The notes under the pieces are model-generated. The model was not told where the DNA came from. It did not search any database and saw nothing but the letters and a program-made list of their open reading frames with translations. A program made the position numbers and the translations under genes. From an uncultured Bacilli bacterium (GTDB lineage: Bacteria; Bacillota_I; Bacilli_A; RF39; UBA660): a DNA stretch of 15,920 bases. Location: the NCBI GenBank assembly GCA_944358225.1, contig CALVQP010000024.1, positions 1 to 15,920 on the forward strand. Direction: 5' to 3'. This document shows, piece after piece, positions 1 to 6,078 of this stretch (its first letter is position 1; every line of letters begins with the position of its first letter).

Positions 1-7
1 ACTGCTA

Positions 8-30
8 CAAACAAAGTTCATCTTTGTTTG
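8..30 (-). promoter_or_regulatory. Perfect 9-bp hairpin, possible leader of a gene beyond the left edge
   Basis: Bases 8-16 (CAAACAAAG) pair perfectly with 22-30 around a 5-nt loop. No T-run follows on either strand, so it does not read as a terminator. A TATAAT box sits just upstream on the minus strand (39-44), so the hairpin would lie at the 5' end of a transcript leaving the window to the left; no convincing -35 is seen. In many Bacilli the gene after dnaI is thrS with a T-box leader, so a leader element is plausible, but no T-box motif is visible in these few bases. Confidence 0.35.
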
Positions 31-75
31 TTATCAATATTATAAATCGTATACATTTTAACTAATGTTTAACAC

Positions 76-98
76 AAAAAAAGCAAAATACGTTGCTT
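76..98 (-). terminator. Weak intrinsic terminator of the dnaB-dnaI operon
   Basis: On the minus strand AAGCAA (93-98) pairs with TTGCTT (81-86) around a 6-nt loop, and a run of T follows (76-82). The stem starts inside the dnaI stop codon. Only two G-C pairs hold the stem, so it is weak, but position and T-run fit transcription end. Confidence 0.5.
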
Positions 99-972
99 AT
101 TTTCTCTTATTATCACTTATTAAACAAATATCCTCACTTAATTGTTTTATTCTTTCAATAATTCTTCTTGCTTTTACATGATCTTCACTATAATTAGTAA
201 GCGAAAGATGTTCTTCTAATTCTGAAATTGTTAAATTAGAAGTAAAGAAAGTAGTTAATTTATTTTGCATTCGGTATTGTAATATCGTCCCTAAAATTTC
301 ATCTCTTCCCCAAGTTGTTACTTTTTCTGCCCCAATATCATCAATTAATAGTATATCGACATTTTGATAATAATCCATTTTTGCTCCAAAATTATCAAAA
401 TCCCCTTTTAAATTACGTAACATTTCCGGAAAATAAATAATACAAGTATTAATTCTTTTTAGTTCTAATTCATTTAATAAAGCACTAATTAAAAACGTCT
501 TTCCACACCCAAAACTTCCATGCAAATAAAGTCCTTTTTGCCCACTATGTTTTTTATACGTATCATAAAAGTTTTTTAACCACTTAATTACTTTTATTCT
601 TTTTTTATCGGTAATATCGATATCTTTCATTCTAATTTTATTATTTTCTGAAGCATTATTTCTTATTTCTTGTAACTCTTGTTTTTTATATTTACACGCA
701 ACGTAAGAGAAAATTAACTGTTTTTGATAAACCTTAGGATAATAAACATAACCTTCTATTTTATTTTTACACTCACTTAACCCCAAACAATTTTCACAAT
801 GAGCCAATTCTAAAGCACAAGATTCCAACTTCGAAGTATATTTCATCGCTACTTTTTCTTCCAAATTTAAATTAACTACTATAGCTTTGACATGAGGATT
901 TTTTAAAGCTAAAACAAATTCTTTTTTTAAATTATTATTTAAATCTTTAAAATTATTACTAATATTAATCAC
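97..972 (-). CDS. dnaI: DnaI-like replicative helicase loader (AAA+ ATPase)
   Basis: A 291-residue AAA+ ATPase that, in Bacilli, loads the hexameric replicative helicase onto DNA together with DnaB and DnaD. The N-terminal region (about 45-95) has a Cys cluster, C59-x2-C62-x5-C68 with C93 further on, at the place of the zinc-binding helicase-interaction domain of Bacillus DnaI. The ATPase part shows a Walker A GSFGCGKT (152-159), a Walker B LLIDDIGAE (208-216), a sensor-1 TSN (244-246) and arginines near 269-274. Length is close to the usual 300. The start is GTG at 972, with an AGGTG ribosome-binding site overlapping the end of dnaB; the gap to dnaB is 8 nt, so the two are co-transcribed. 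Family assignment is secure; the zinc ligand set is inferred from spacing. Confidence 0.93.
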   Translation of the reverse strand: MINISNNFKDLNNNLKKEFVLALKNPHVKAIVVNLNLEEKVAMKYTSKLESCALELAHCENCLGLSECKNKIEGYVYYPKVYQKQLIFSYVACKYKKQELQEIRNNASENNKIRMKDIDITDKKRIKVIKWLKNFYDTYKKHSGQKGLYLHGSFGCGKTFLISALLNELELKRINTCIIYFPEMLRNLKGDFDNFGAKMDYYQNVDILLIDDIGAEKVTTWGRDEILGTILQYRMQNKLTTFFTSNLTISELEEHLSLTNYSEDHVKARRIIERIKQLSEDICLISDNKRK

Positions 973-980
973 TTATTCAC

Positions 981-2267
981 CTACTTAAAATCTTTTAATA
1001 AATCTGCTAATTCCTCTTGTTCTTCCATGCTAGCCTCTTCTTTTAAAATGTTTTCATTAAACCAAATCGGTTCTTTAGTGGATAATTTTTTTGTATTACT
1101 AATTTTTTCATATTTTTTAGTATATTTTTGATGTTCTTTTTCCGCAACTTTCATCGCTTCACTAGCAGTTTCTATATTAAGTCTTTTCCACTGTCCTGCA
1201 ATAGTTTCAATAAACGCTTGATTTAATTTATTATTATTTCTTTTTAAAACATAATCTATTAATACATTAACTACTGCTGGTTTTAATTCTAAATCAACTA
1301 CTAAATATTCTAATAATTTTAAATCTCTAGCTGTAGGACGACTTCCCTTATATTTACTTTTTAAAAAATCATAAGGACTAGTTGTTTCAAATACTTTAAT
1401 TATCTTACCACGATTACTATTATCCCCACTCGGAGCTCTTAAATATTCCGGCTGTTTACGATAAATAAGTGTCGGTAGAGCCCCATTATTATTAAATTGA
1501 TAAAATTTTCGGGTATTTTTCCTTAAATCTTCCTTATCAATAAAGCCTTTTTCATTAATCACAGTTCGAATAATCTCCGCCATTTTTAAAGAATCTAAAT
1601 CATATAAAAAAGAAAGTTGAATAATTAATTCTTTAGTTTTTTTATTAAAAGTTTTTTCATTAATCATTCCTTTAGGAATACATGAGATAATTAAATCAAA
1701 ATCAATATTATTAGTAAGCTTTACAGCCTGCGTTTGCTGAGTTCTTATTTCAACATTATCAAGTTGTAAACTACTAGACTTAAAAGTCATATCCAACATT
1801 TTGGAAATATCTTTAAATTCTTTTAAATTAAAAGATGACCTTGCATATTCTTTTTTTATTAAATCATATTCTTTTTTTCCAATATTACTATAAAGTATAA
1901 CATTAAATATAGGATGATTAAAAAACTCATTGGCATTTAAGGGAGAGTATAATTCATAAATATACGTATTTACATCCCCTTCTTTAAAATAAGTTTTTAA
2001 AAGGCCAACTCCTTCTAAAGCTTCTCTAGCTTGTTTAATACTTTCTAAATCTAATTTTAAAATAGTCATTAAATGATGGTGGGTATATGTTATACTAGTA
2101 AGCTGCTTTTTATCTAATTCTTTAAAAAAAGTTAAATATAAACTAACAGCAATCGGTCCGATAATCGGTTCATATAAAGTTATTAAATTATTTTGGTCAA
2201 TATCACTTAATATTCCCTTATTAATAACTGTATATACATCTGCTGGTAAAAGAGTAATTAATTTCAC
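981..2267 (-). CDS. dnaB: DnaB-type replication initiation / helicase-loading protein
   Basis: This is the Bacilli DnaB (helicase co-loader, membrane attachment), not the E. coli helicase. The N-terminal region (about 1-130) opens with the family-like LLPADxYTV and a LYEPIIG segment and should be the winged-helix part. The C-terminal DnaD/DnaB-like domain (about 299-365) shows SPYDFLKSKYKGSRPT and NNNKLNQAFIETIAGQWKR, the hallmark of this domain. The end is charged and Lys/Glu-rich. Two in-frame GTG starts exist, at 2273 and 2267. The GAGGTG ribosome-binding site (2275-2280) is only 1 nt from the first but 7 nt from the second, so 2267 is preferred (428 residues; numbering above is from 2273). 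It leads an operon with dnaI from its own promoter. Confidence 0.92.
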   Translation of the reverse strand: MKLITLLPADVYTVINKGILSDIDQNNLITLYEPIIGPIAVSLYLTFFKELDKKQLTSITYTHHHLMTILKLDLESIKQAREALEGVGLLKTYFKEGDVNTYIYELYSPLNANEFFNHPIFNVILYSNIGKKEYDLIKKEYARSSFNLKEFKDISKMLDMTFKSSSLQLDNVEIRTQQTQAVKLTNNIDFDLIISCIPKGMINEKTFNKKTKELIIQLSFLYDLDSLKMAEIIRTVINEKGFIDKEDLRKNTRKFYQFNNNGALPTLIYRKQPEYLRAPSGDNSNRGKIIKVFETTSPYDFLKSKYKGSRPTARDLKLLEYLVVDLELKPAVVNVLIDYVLKRNNNKLNQAFIETIAGQWKRLNIETASEAMKVAEKEHQKYTKKYEKISNTKKLSTKEPIWFNENILKEEASMEEQEELADLLKDFK

Positions 2268-2291
2268 GCCCACACACCTCTTTTCTTAAAT

Positions 2292-2320
2292 ATTATAAGG
2301 CACTTTAAACCTAAGAACAA
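2292..2320 (-). promoter_or_regulatory. Promoter of dnaB-dnaI
   Basis: On the minus strand a -35 TTGTTC (2315-2320) and a perfect -10 TATAAT (2292-2297) are separated by 17 bp. Transcription would begin near 2285, leaving a leader of only about 12-18 nt that holds just the ribosome-binding site. Confidence 0.65.
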
Positions 2321-2351
2321 GTAAAAAAGTTTTACATGGGAAGGTAAAACT
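2321..2351 (-). terminator. Intrinsic terminator after the RluB gene
   Basis: On the minus strand AGTTTTAC (2344-2351) pairs perfectly with GTAAAACT (2328-2335) around an 8-nt loop, followed by six T (2323-2328). It begins 10 nt after the stop codon and lies just ahead of the dnaB promoter, cleanly separating the two units. Confidence 0.85.
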
Positions 2352-2361
2352 CTTTAATTTA

Positions 2362-3075
2362 TTAATTATCATTTTTATATAATTTTTTTACTTCTTTTAT
2401 AGATAAACTTCTATATTCACCCGATTTTAAATTTCCTAAACTTAAAAAATCATAACTTTCTCTTTTTAATTTTTCAACATCATATCCTAACTTATTAAAT
2501 ATCTTTTTAACGATATGATTTCTTCCTTCAACTATTCCTAATTCTATTATACACGTTCCCTTTTTTACGTCTTTACGTTTTATTTTGATCTTAGTTGGTT
2601 TTACTTTTCTTCCTTCAATTATTATCCCATTTTTTATTTTATAATAATCTTCCATTGATAAAACTTTATTTAATTTAGCAATATATACTTTTTCCACTTT
2701 ATTTTTAGGATGTGATAGTTTATTAGCTAAAACGCCATCATTAGTTATAAGTAATAAGCCTGTAGTATCAAAATCAAGTCGACCAATTGGATAGACTCTT
2801 TGATCAGTTTCAAGTAAATCTACCACCGTTTTTCTTCCTAAATTATCACTGGTACTACTTATAACTCCCCGAGGTTTATTTAACATATAATAGACTTTAA
2901 AAGTTTTACTTAAATGCACATTATTAACAACGATATCATCATTACCACTTACTTTAAAACCTAACTCTTTTATTTGTTTTCCATTAACAAAAACTTTTCC
3001 TTGCTTTATTAAATCTTCCGCTTTTCTTCTAGAACAATAACCATAGTCGGCCATAACTTTTTGTAATCTTTGCAT
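2362..3075 (-). CDS. rluB: RluB/RsuA-family rRNA pseudouridine synthase
   Basis: It isomerises a specific uridine to pseudouridine in ribosomal RNA. Residues 1-50 form an S4 RNA-binding domain (SRRKAEDLIKQGKVFVNGK at 15-33). The catalytic domain carries the family signature GRLDFDTTGLLLITNDG with catalytic Asp101, preceded by LNKPRGVISS (65-74); the EGRNHIVKKIF stretch near the C-terminus matches the EGRxHQVRR-type motif. Its 237 residues are the normal size for RluB. Start ATG at 3075 has a GAGG site about 8 nt upstream. The target site (RluB-like 23S versus RsuA-like 16S) cannot be decided from sequence; RluB is the usual Bacillota member. It probably shares a transcript with the small sigma-like gene 39 nt upstream. 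Confidence 0.92.
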   Translation of the reverse strand: MQRLQKVMADYGYCSRRKAEDLIKQGKVFVNGKQIKELGFKVSGNDDIVVNNVHLSKTFKVYYMLNKPRGVISSTSDNLGRKTVVDLLETDQRVYPIGRLDFDTTGLLLITNDGVLANKLSHPKNKVEKVYIAKLNKVLSMEDYYKIKNGIIIEGRKVKPTKIKIKRKDVKKGTCIIELGIVEGRNHIVKKIFNKLGYDVEKLKRESYDFLSLGNLKSGEYRSLSIKEVKKLYKNDN

Positions 3076-3114
3076 AGTTTTACCTCACTATCTATTTTTT
3101 TGATTTTGCATTTT

Positions 3115-3310
3115 TTATTCGTCTATAAAATCTTTTAACTTTCTCGTATTTCTAGGGTGTCTCATTTTTATTAATGCTTTTTGTTCTTGTTTTGCAATTG
3201 CAGATTGAGAACATCCAAAAATCTCTGCTAATATTTACATTACTATGTCCGTTAATTTGATAAAATTTTTTTAACTCCATCATTATTTTTGACCATGATT
3301 TATTAAACAT
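3115..3310 (-). pseudogene. Stand-alone sigma-70 region-4-like small protein with a one-base frameshift
   Basis: An ATG at 3310 has an excellent ribosome-binding site (AAGGAG at 3317-3322, 6-nt spacing). The first frame reads about 27 residues, ending INGHSNVNI. The next frame, from about 3228, continues AEIFGCSQSAIAKQEQKALI then KMRHPRNTRKLKDFIDE and stops at 3115. Leaving out the single base at 3229 joins them into a 64-residue protein. The second half aligns without gaps to region 4.2 of primary sigma factors (helix-turn-helix, then the KALRKLRHP..RSKKLKDFL-type end). No other sigma regions are present: the site and promoter upstream argue for a free-standing mini-protein, not a remnant of rpoD. 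In the first frame alone the ORF runs to 3152 with an unlikely tail. Whether this is decay, a sequencing error or recoding is open. Confidence 0.62.
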
Positions 3311-3335
3311 AAAAAGCTCCTTAACTCGAAAGAAT

Positions 3336-3364
3336 ATGCTAACATAAAATATATATACCGTCAA
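3336..3364 (-). promoter_or_regulatory. Promoter of the sigma-like gene and rluB
   Basis: On the minus strand a -35 TTGACG (3359-3364) and a -10 TAGCAT (3336-3341) are 17 bp apart, placing the transcript start near 3329 and the AAGGAG site directly after it. The promoter begins 10 nt beyond the stop of the methyltransferase gene. Five of six -35 bases match consensus. Confidence 0.55.
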
Positions 3365-3373
3365 TTTCAAATA

Positions 3374-4243
3374 CTAATCATCATATTTTTCTTTTTCCCA
3401 TCTAGCAAATATGCCACAAGGCAAAATCATGGGACTATTTTCCATTTTTAAACCCAGTTCATCACTAACTATAAAACCTTTATATTTTTTACTAATTACT
3501 TTAGTTAATATATTTTCTAACACTTGTTTAGATAAACCAGTAGTATAAGAGTTTATTAAAAATAATAACGGATCATCACTTAAAAGTTCTTTACACAATA
3601 AAACTAAATTATATAAATCTTTTTCAATATTCCAAACTTCTTTTTTACTCCCTCGTCCAAATGATGGCGGATCCATTAAAATAATATCATATTTATTATT
3701 TCGTCTGATTTCTCTTTTAACAAATTTAACAACATCATCAACAATGAAACGAATAGGACAATCGGCTAAATTAGAGGATTTCACATTTTCTTTAGCCCAC
3801 TGTACCATTCCTGCAGAAGCATCAACATGAACTACTTTCGCTCCCGCTTTTAAAGCGGCAATACTTGCAGCCCCTGTATAAGCAAATAAGTTTAATACTT
3901 TAATTTCTCTTTTTTCTTTAGCTATTTTATGTTTTAACATCTTCCAATTATATGCTTGTTCCGGAAAAAGTCCTGTATGTTTAAAACCCATAAGTTTTAA
4001 ATTAAAAGTTAAATCATCATAATGAATTTGCCATACATCTTTTAACTTCCTGTTACTAATGTCCCAAGAACCGCCACCTTTAGATGAACGCTTATATGTA
4101 GCATCAACATTATCGATAATTTTATCTTCCCAAATAATTTGCGGATCAGGGCGCTTTAAAATAACGCCATTCCAATTTTCAAACTTATATCCGTTACTCA
4201 TTGCTAATATTTGATACTCTTTAAAATCTTTTATTACTTTCAT
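3374..4243 (-). CDS. Class I SAM-dependent methyltransferase, COG1092 (RlmI-like) type
   Basis: A Rossmann-fold methyltransferase of the group that includes the 23S rRNA methyltransferases RlmI and RlmL-C. Motif I is VLNLFAYTGAASIAALKAGA (116-135), the SAM-ribose acidic residue is D141 in VDASAGMVQWA, and motif IV is DPPSFGRG (191-198). The N-terminal 100 residues match the small domain found before the catalytic fold in this family. There is no PUA domain, unlike RlmI; at 289 residues it is the short form common in Bacillota. Start ATG at 4243 has AGGTG about 10 nt upstream. It follows the preceding ORF by 20 nt and probably shares its transcript. An rRNA substrate is inferred from the family; the exact base is unknown. 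Confidence 0.85.
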   Translation of the reverse strand: MKVIKDFKEYQILAMSNGYKFENWNGVILKRPDPQIIWEDKIIDNVDATYKRSSKGGGSWDISNRKLKDVWQIHYDDLTFNLKLMGFKHTGLFPEQAYNWKMLKHKIAKEKREIKVLNLFAYTGAASIAALKAGAKVVHVDASAGMVQWAKENVKSSNLADCPIRFIVDDVVKFVKREIRRNNKYDIILMDPPSFGRGSKKEVWNIEKDLYNLVLLCKELLSDDPLLFLINSYTTGLSKQVLENILTKVISKKYKGFIVSDELGLKMENSPMILPCGIFARWEKEKYDD

Positions 4244-4263
4244 TTGAAATTTTCACCTATCTT

Positions 4264-4578
4264 TTATTTTAAACTTAACATATCTTCTTGTTCTTTTACT
4301 TGACTAACTACATTTTTTAAATAATGCAATCGGTCTGGATTTTGAGCATATATAATTCTACCATATTTTTTTAAAACTTGCTCTAAATTAAGAATATCTT
4401 CATAACTTCTTACTTCCTTTGCCAGCAAATTTTGAACACGTGGCATTATATCTAGTTCATATGTTGAATCATAACTATGAATACTACCATATAATTTGAG
4501 TAAAGCATCTATTTCTTTACAAGTTGGAATTTGATTTTTAAACTTTAACTTGGTTCTAGCCCCTTTAATACAAAACAC
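4264..4578 (-). CDS. Unrecognised helical protein, probably the frameshifted C-terminal part of the next ORF
   Basis: A 104-residue ORF beginning at a GTG (4578) without a credible ribosome-binding site. It overlaps the end of the 379-residue ORF by 34 nt in the -1 frame. The product is charged and helical; NLEQVLKKYGRIIYAQNPDR (64-83) resembles NLESIIQTYGKELIMLEP in the larger ORF, so the two look like parts of one repeat-built protein. At 4560-4566 the mRNA reads A_AAG_GGG, a canonical X_XXY_YYZ slippery heptamer, and a -1 slip there would join the ORFs into about 473 residues. A one-base deletion in the A3G4 run would give the same picture. No function is recognised. Confidence 0.55.
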   Translation of the reverse strand: MFCIKGARTKLKFKNQIPTCKEIDALLKLYGSIHSYDSTYELDIMPRVQNLLAKEVRSYEDILNLEQVLKKYGRIIYAQNPDRLHYLKNVVSQVKEQEDMLSLK

Positions 4579-5684
4579 TCTACTTCTTTACTTTCGCCAT
4601 TTAAATTAATTGTTCTTACTTCTTTCAAAACTTGTTCTGAGGCCTTTAACTTTTGGGGATCTAAAAGAGATTCACTATATTCTTGATGACGTATATTAAT
4701 AGCCAAATCGGCTAAATGAGGATATGTAACATTCTGCTTTTTAAAAATTTCAAAATTTTTAAGCAATTGTTCATCATTTTCTGATTTATAAAGTCCTTGC
4801 ATAATATTTACAAACTCTTTTTGTTCTTTAGTTAAATTATTTAATTTACAATAATCTTTATAAATTTTTTGCAAAGATGTTATTTCTGTTAAACTACATT
4901 TTAAATAATGCATTAGTACCATATTAACTTTATTAGAAAGACTGCGGTTATAATTATTTACAAAAAAGTCTACAAATTGTGGATATTTATCTATATTAAC
5001 TAATCCATAATTTAATAAATTATCATCCATAACATTATTAAAAATAACAAACTTTTTTACTAAATAAAAATAATCAATATTAAAAAAATCATCTCTTTTT
5101 TCATCTAGTTTTTTAGAGCATTTATACATGGCTTGTAATTGCTCTTCTGTTACATTTTGTAATATGTTTTGCAAATCTATTAAATCAACACTATTTAAAA
5201 AATAATCAATTGTCTCAAAAGAGTGAAAAAATTTTTTTATTAACTCATTTTTTAACATATAGGTTTTAGCTGAACTAAAAAATTTATTTAATATATCTAG
5301 ATTATTTGTTAAGTTATTTAAATCTTGTTTTAAAAAAGAAATAAAAGGTAAAAATTTTGCGTTTAAAGATAAATCTCCTAATTTCTGTGGTTCTAACATT
5401 ATTAACTCTTTTCCATATGTTTGTATAATACTTTCTAAATTAAAAGGATTTATAGAATGATTGATAGTCGCAAAAATCAAAACATTATTTATCAATTCTT
5501 TATCTTTTTGATAGTATTTATAAAATCTCTTAAATTCTTTTTTATCAGGTTGAAAATTAATTAAAAAACTAAAGATTGGAGGATTTTCTGTTAAAAGTGA
5601 CTGATATTTTTTACTTTTAACATACTTAGGAATTTGTTCTACTTTTACATTATACTTTACAGCTAAATCATTTAATAAATTCAT
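4545..5684 (-). CDS. Unrecognised all-helical protein (379 residues)
   Basis: No family is recognised. The product is soluble-looking, rich in Leu, Asn, Lys and Phe, and predicted mostly helical, with recurring helix pairs that suggest a solenoid-like repeat. There is no signal peptide, membrane segment or catalytic motif. The end, ...VECFVLKGLEPS, runs into the -1-frame ORF at 4264-4578 (see the slippery site at 4560-4566). Start ATG at 5684 has only a weak AGTGAT site. A promoter lies directly upstream (5703-5711), and the methyltransferase gene follows, so it may head a three-ORF unit. It is likely a lineage-specific protein. Confidence 0.7.
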   Translation of the reverse strand: MNLLNDLAVKYNVKVEQIPKYVKSKKYQSLLTENPPIFSFLINFQPDKKEFKRFYKYYQKDKELINNVLIFATINHSINPFNLESIIQTYGKELIMLEPQKLGDLSLNAKFLPFISFLKQDLNNLTNNLDILNKFFSSAKTYMLKNELIKKFFHSFETIDYFLNSVDLIDLQNILQNVTEEQLQAMYKCSKKLDEKRDDFFNIDYFYLVKKFVIFNNVMDDNLLNYGLVNIDKYPQFVDFFVNNYNRSLSNKVNMVLMHYLKCSLTEITSLQKIYKDYCKLNNLTKEQKEFVNIMQGLYKSENDEQLLKNFEIFKKQNVTYPHLADLAINIRHQEYSESLLDPQKLKASEQVLKEVRTINLNGESKEVECFVLKGLEPS

Positions 5685-5702
5685 ATAACATCACTTATAA
5701 TA

Positions 5703-5711
5703 AGTATACCA
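5703..5711 (-). promoter_or_regulatory. Extended -10 promoter for the helical-protein gene
   Basis: On the minus strand TGGTATACT (TGn plus TATACT) lies 19 nt before the ATG at 5684. A TTGTTA further upstream would be a -35 with a 19-bp spacer, longer than ideal; the extended -10 can compensate. The start would be near 5696. Confidence 0.45.
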
Positions 5712-5734
5712 TGAAAATATCTTTAAATAACAAC

Positions 5735-5980
5735 TTATTTAGTAATTTGCTCTACATTATAACCATAAAACTTTAAAATTTCATAAGCTTTTTTACTTTT
5801 TCTACCTTTCGAACAATATAAATAATATTTTTCATTCTTATTTAAATAGTTTTTATAATTAAACATTAAAGTATCATATGGAATATTTATTGCCCCACTT
5901 AAATGAAAATTATTGTATTGCAAGCTACTTTCTAAATCAATTATTTTACCATCACCTATATATTCATTAAAGCTTATCAT
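5735..5980 (-). CDS. Short single-domain rhodanese-like sulfurtransferase
   Basis: A rhodanese domain, which carries sulfur as a persulfide on an active-site Cys. Visible marks are the IIDLESS start strand, HLSGAINIPYD (equivalent to the HIxGAxNIP motif) and the active-site loop YLYCSKGRKSKKA with the catalytic Cys in YLYCS. The protein ends about ten residues earlier than typical, without the usual GG..W C-terminal motif. Two in-frame starts exist: ATG at 5992 has no ribosome-binding site, while ATG at 5980 has GGTGAT (5985-5990) at 4-nt spacing, so 5980 is preferred (81 residues, catalytic Cys56). It stands alone between the VirD4-gene terminator and the next promoter. The sulfur acceptor is unknown. 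Confidence 0.82.
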   Translation of the reverse strand: MISFNEYIGDGKIIDLESSLQYNNFHLSGAINIPYDTLMFNYKNYLNKNEKYYLYCSKGRKSKKAYEILKFYGYNVEQITK

Positions 5981-6043
5981 ATATATCACCATCTTATTTT
6001 ATGTTAACCGTAATATAATACTTAATGATATATCCTATCCCAT

Positions 6044-6072
6044 TAAAAAACTTTATAGAAATTTCTATAAAG
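6044..6072 (-). terminator. Strong intrinsic terminator of the NlpC/P60-lipoprotein-VirD4 operon
   Basis: Bases 6051-6072 form a perfect 22-nt palindrome (CTTTATAGAA arms), giving a stem of about 9 bp. On the minus strand six T (6045-6050) follow directly. It begins 7 nt after the VirD4 stop codon. Confidence 0.85.
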
Positions 6073-6078
6073 CTACAA

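Noticed and set aside
3152..3370. A 72-residue frame starting at an ATG at 3370
   Set aside because: The start lies upstream of a good promoter and has no ribosome-binding site; the real start is ATG 3310, and the last part is the wrong frame of the sigma-like gene.
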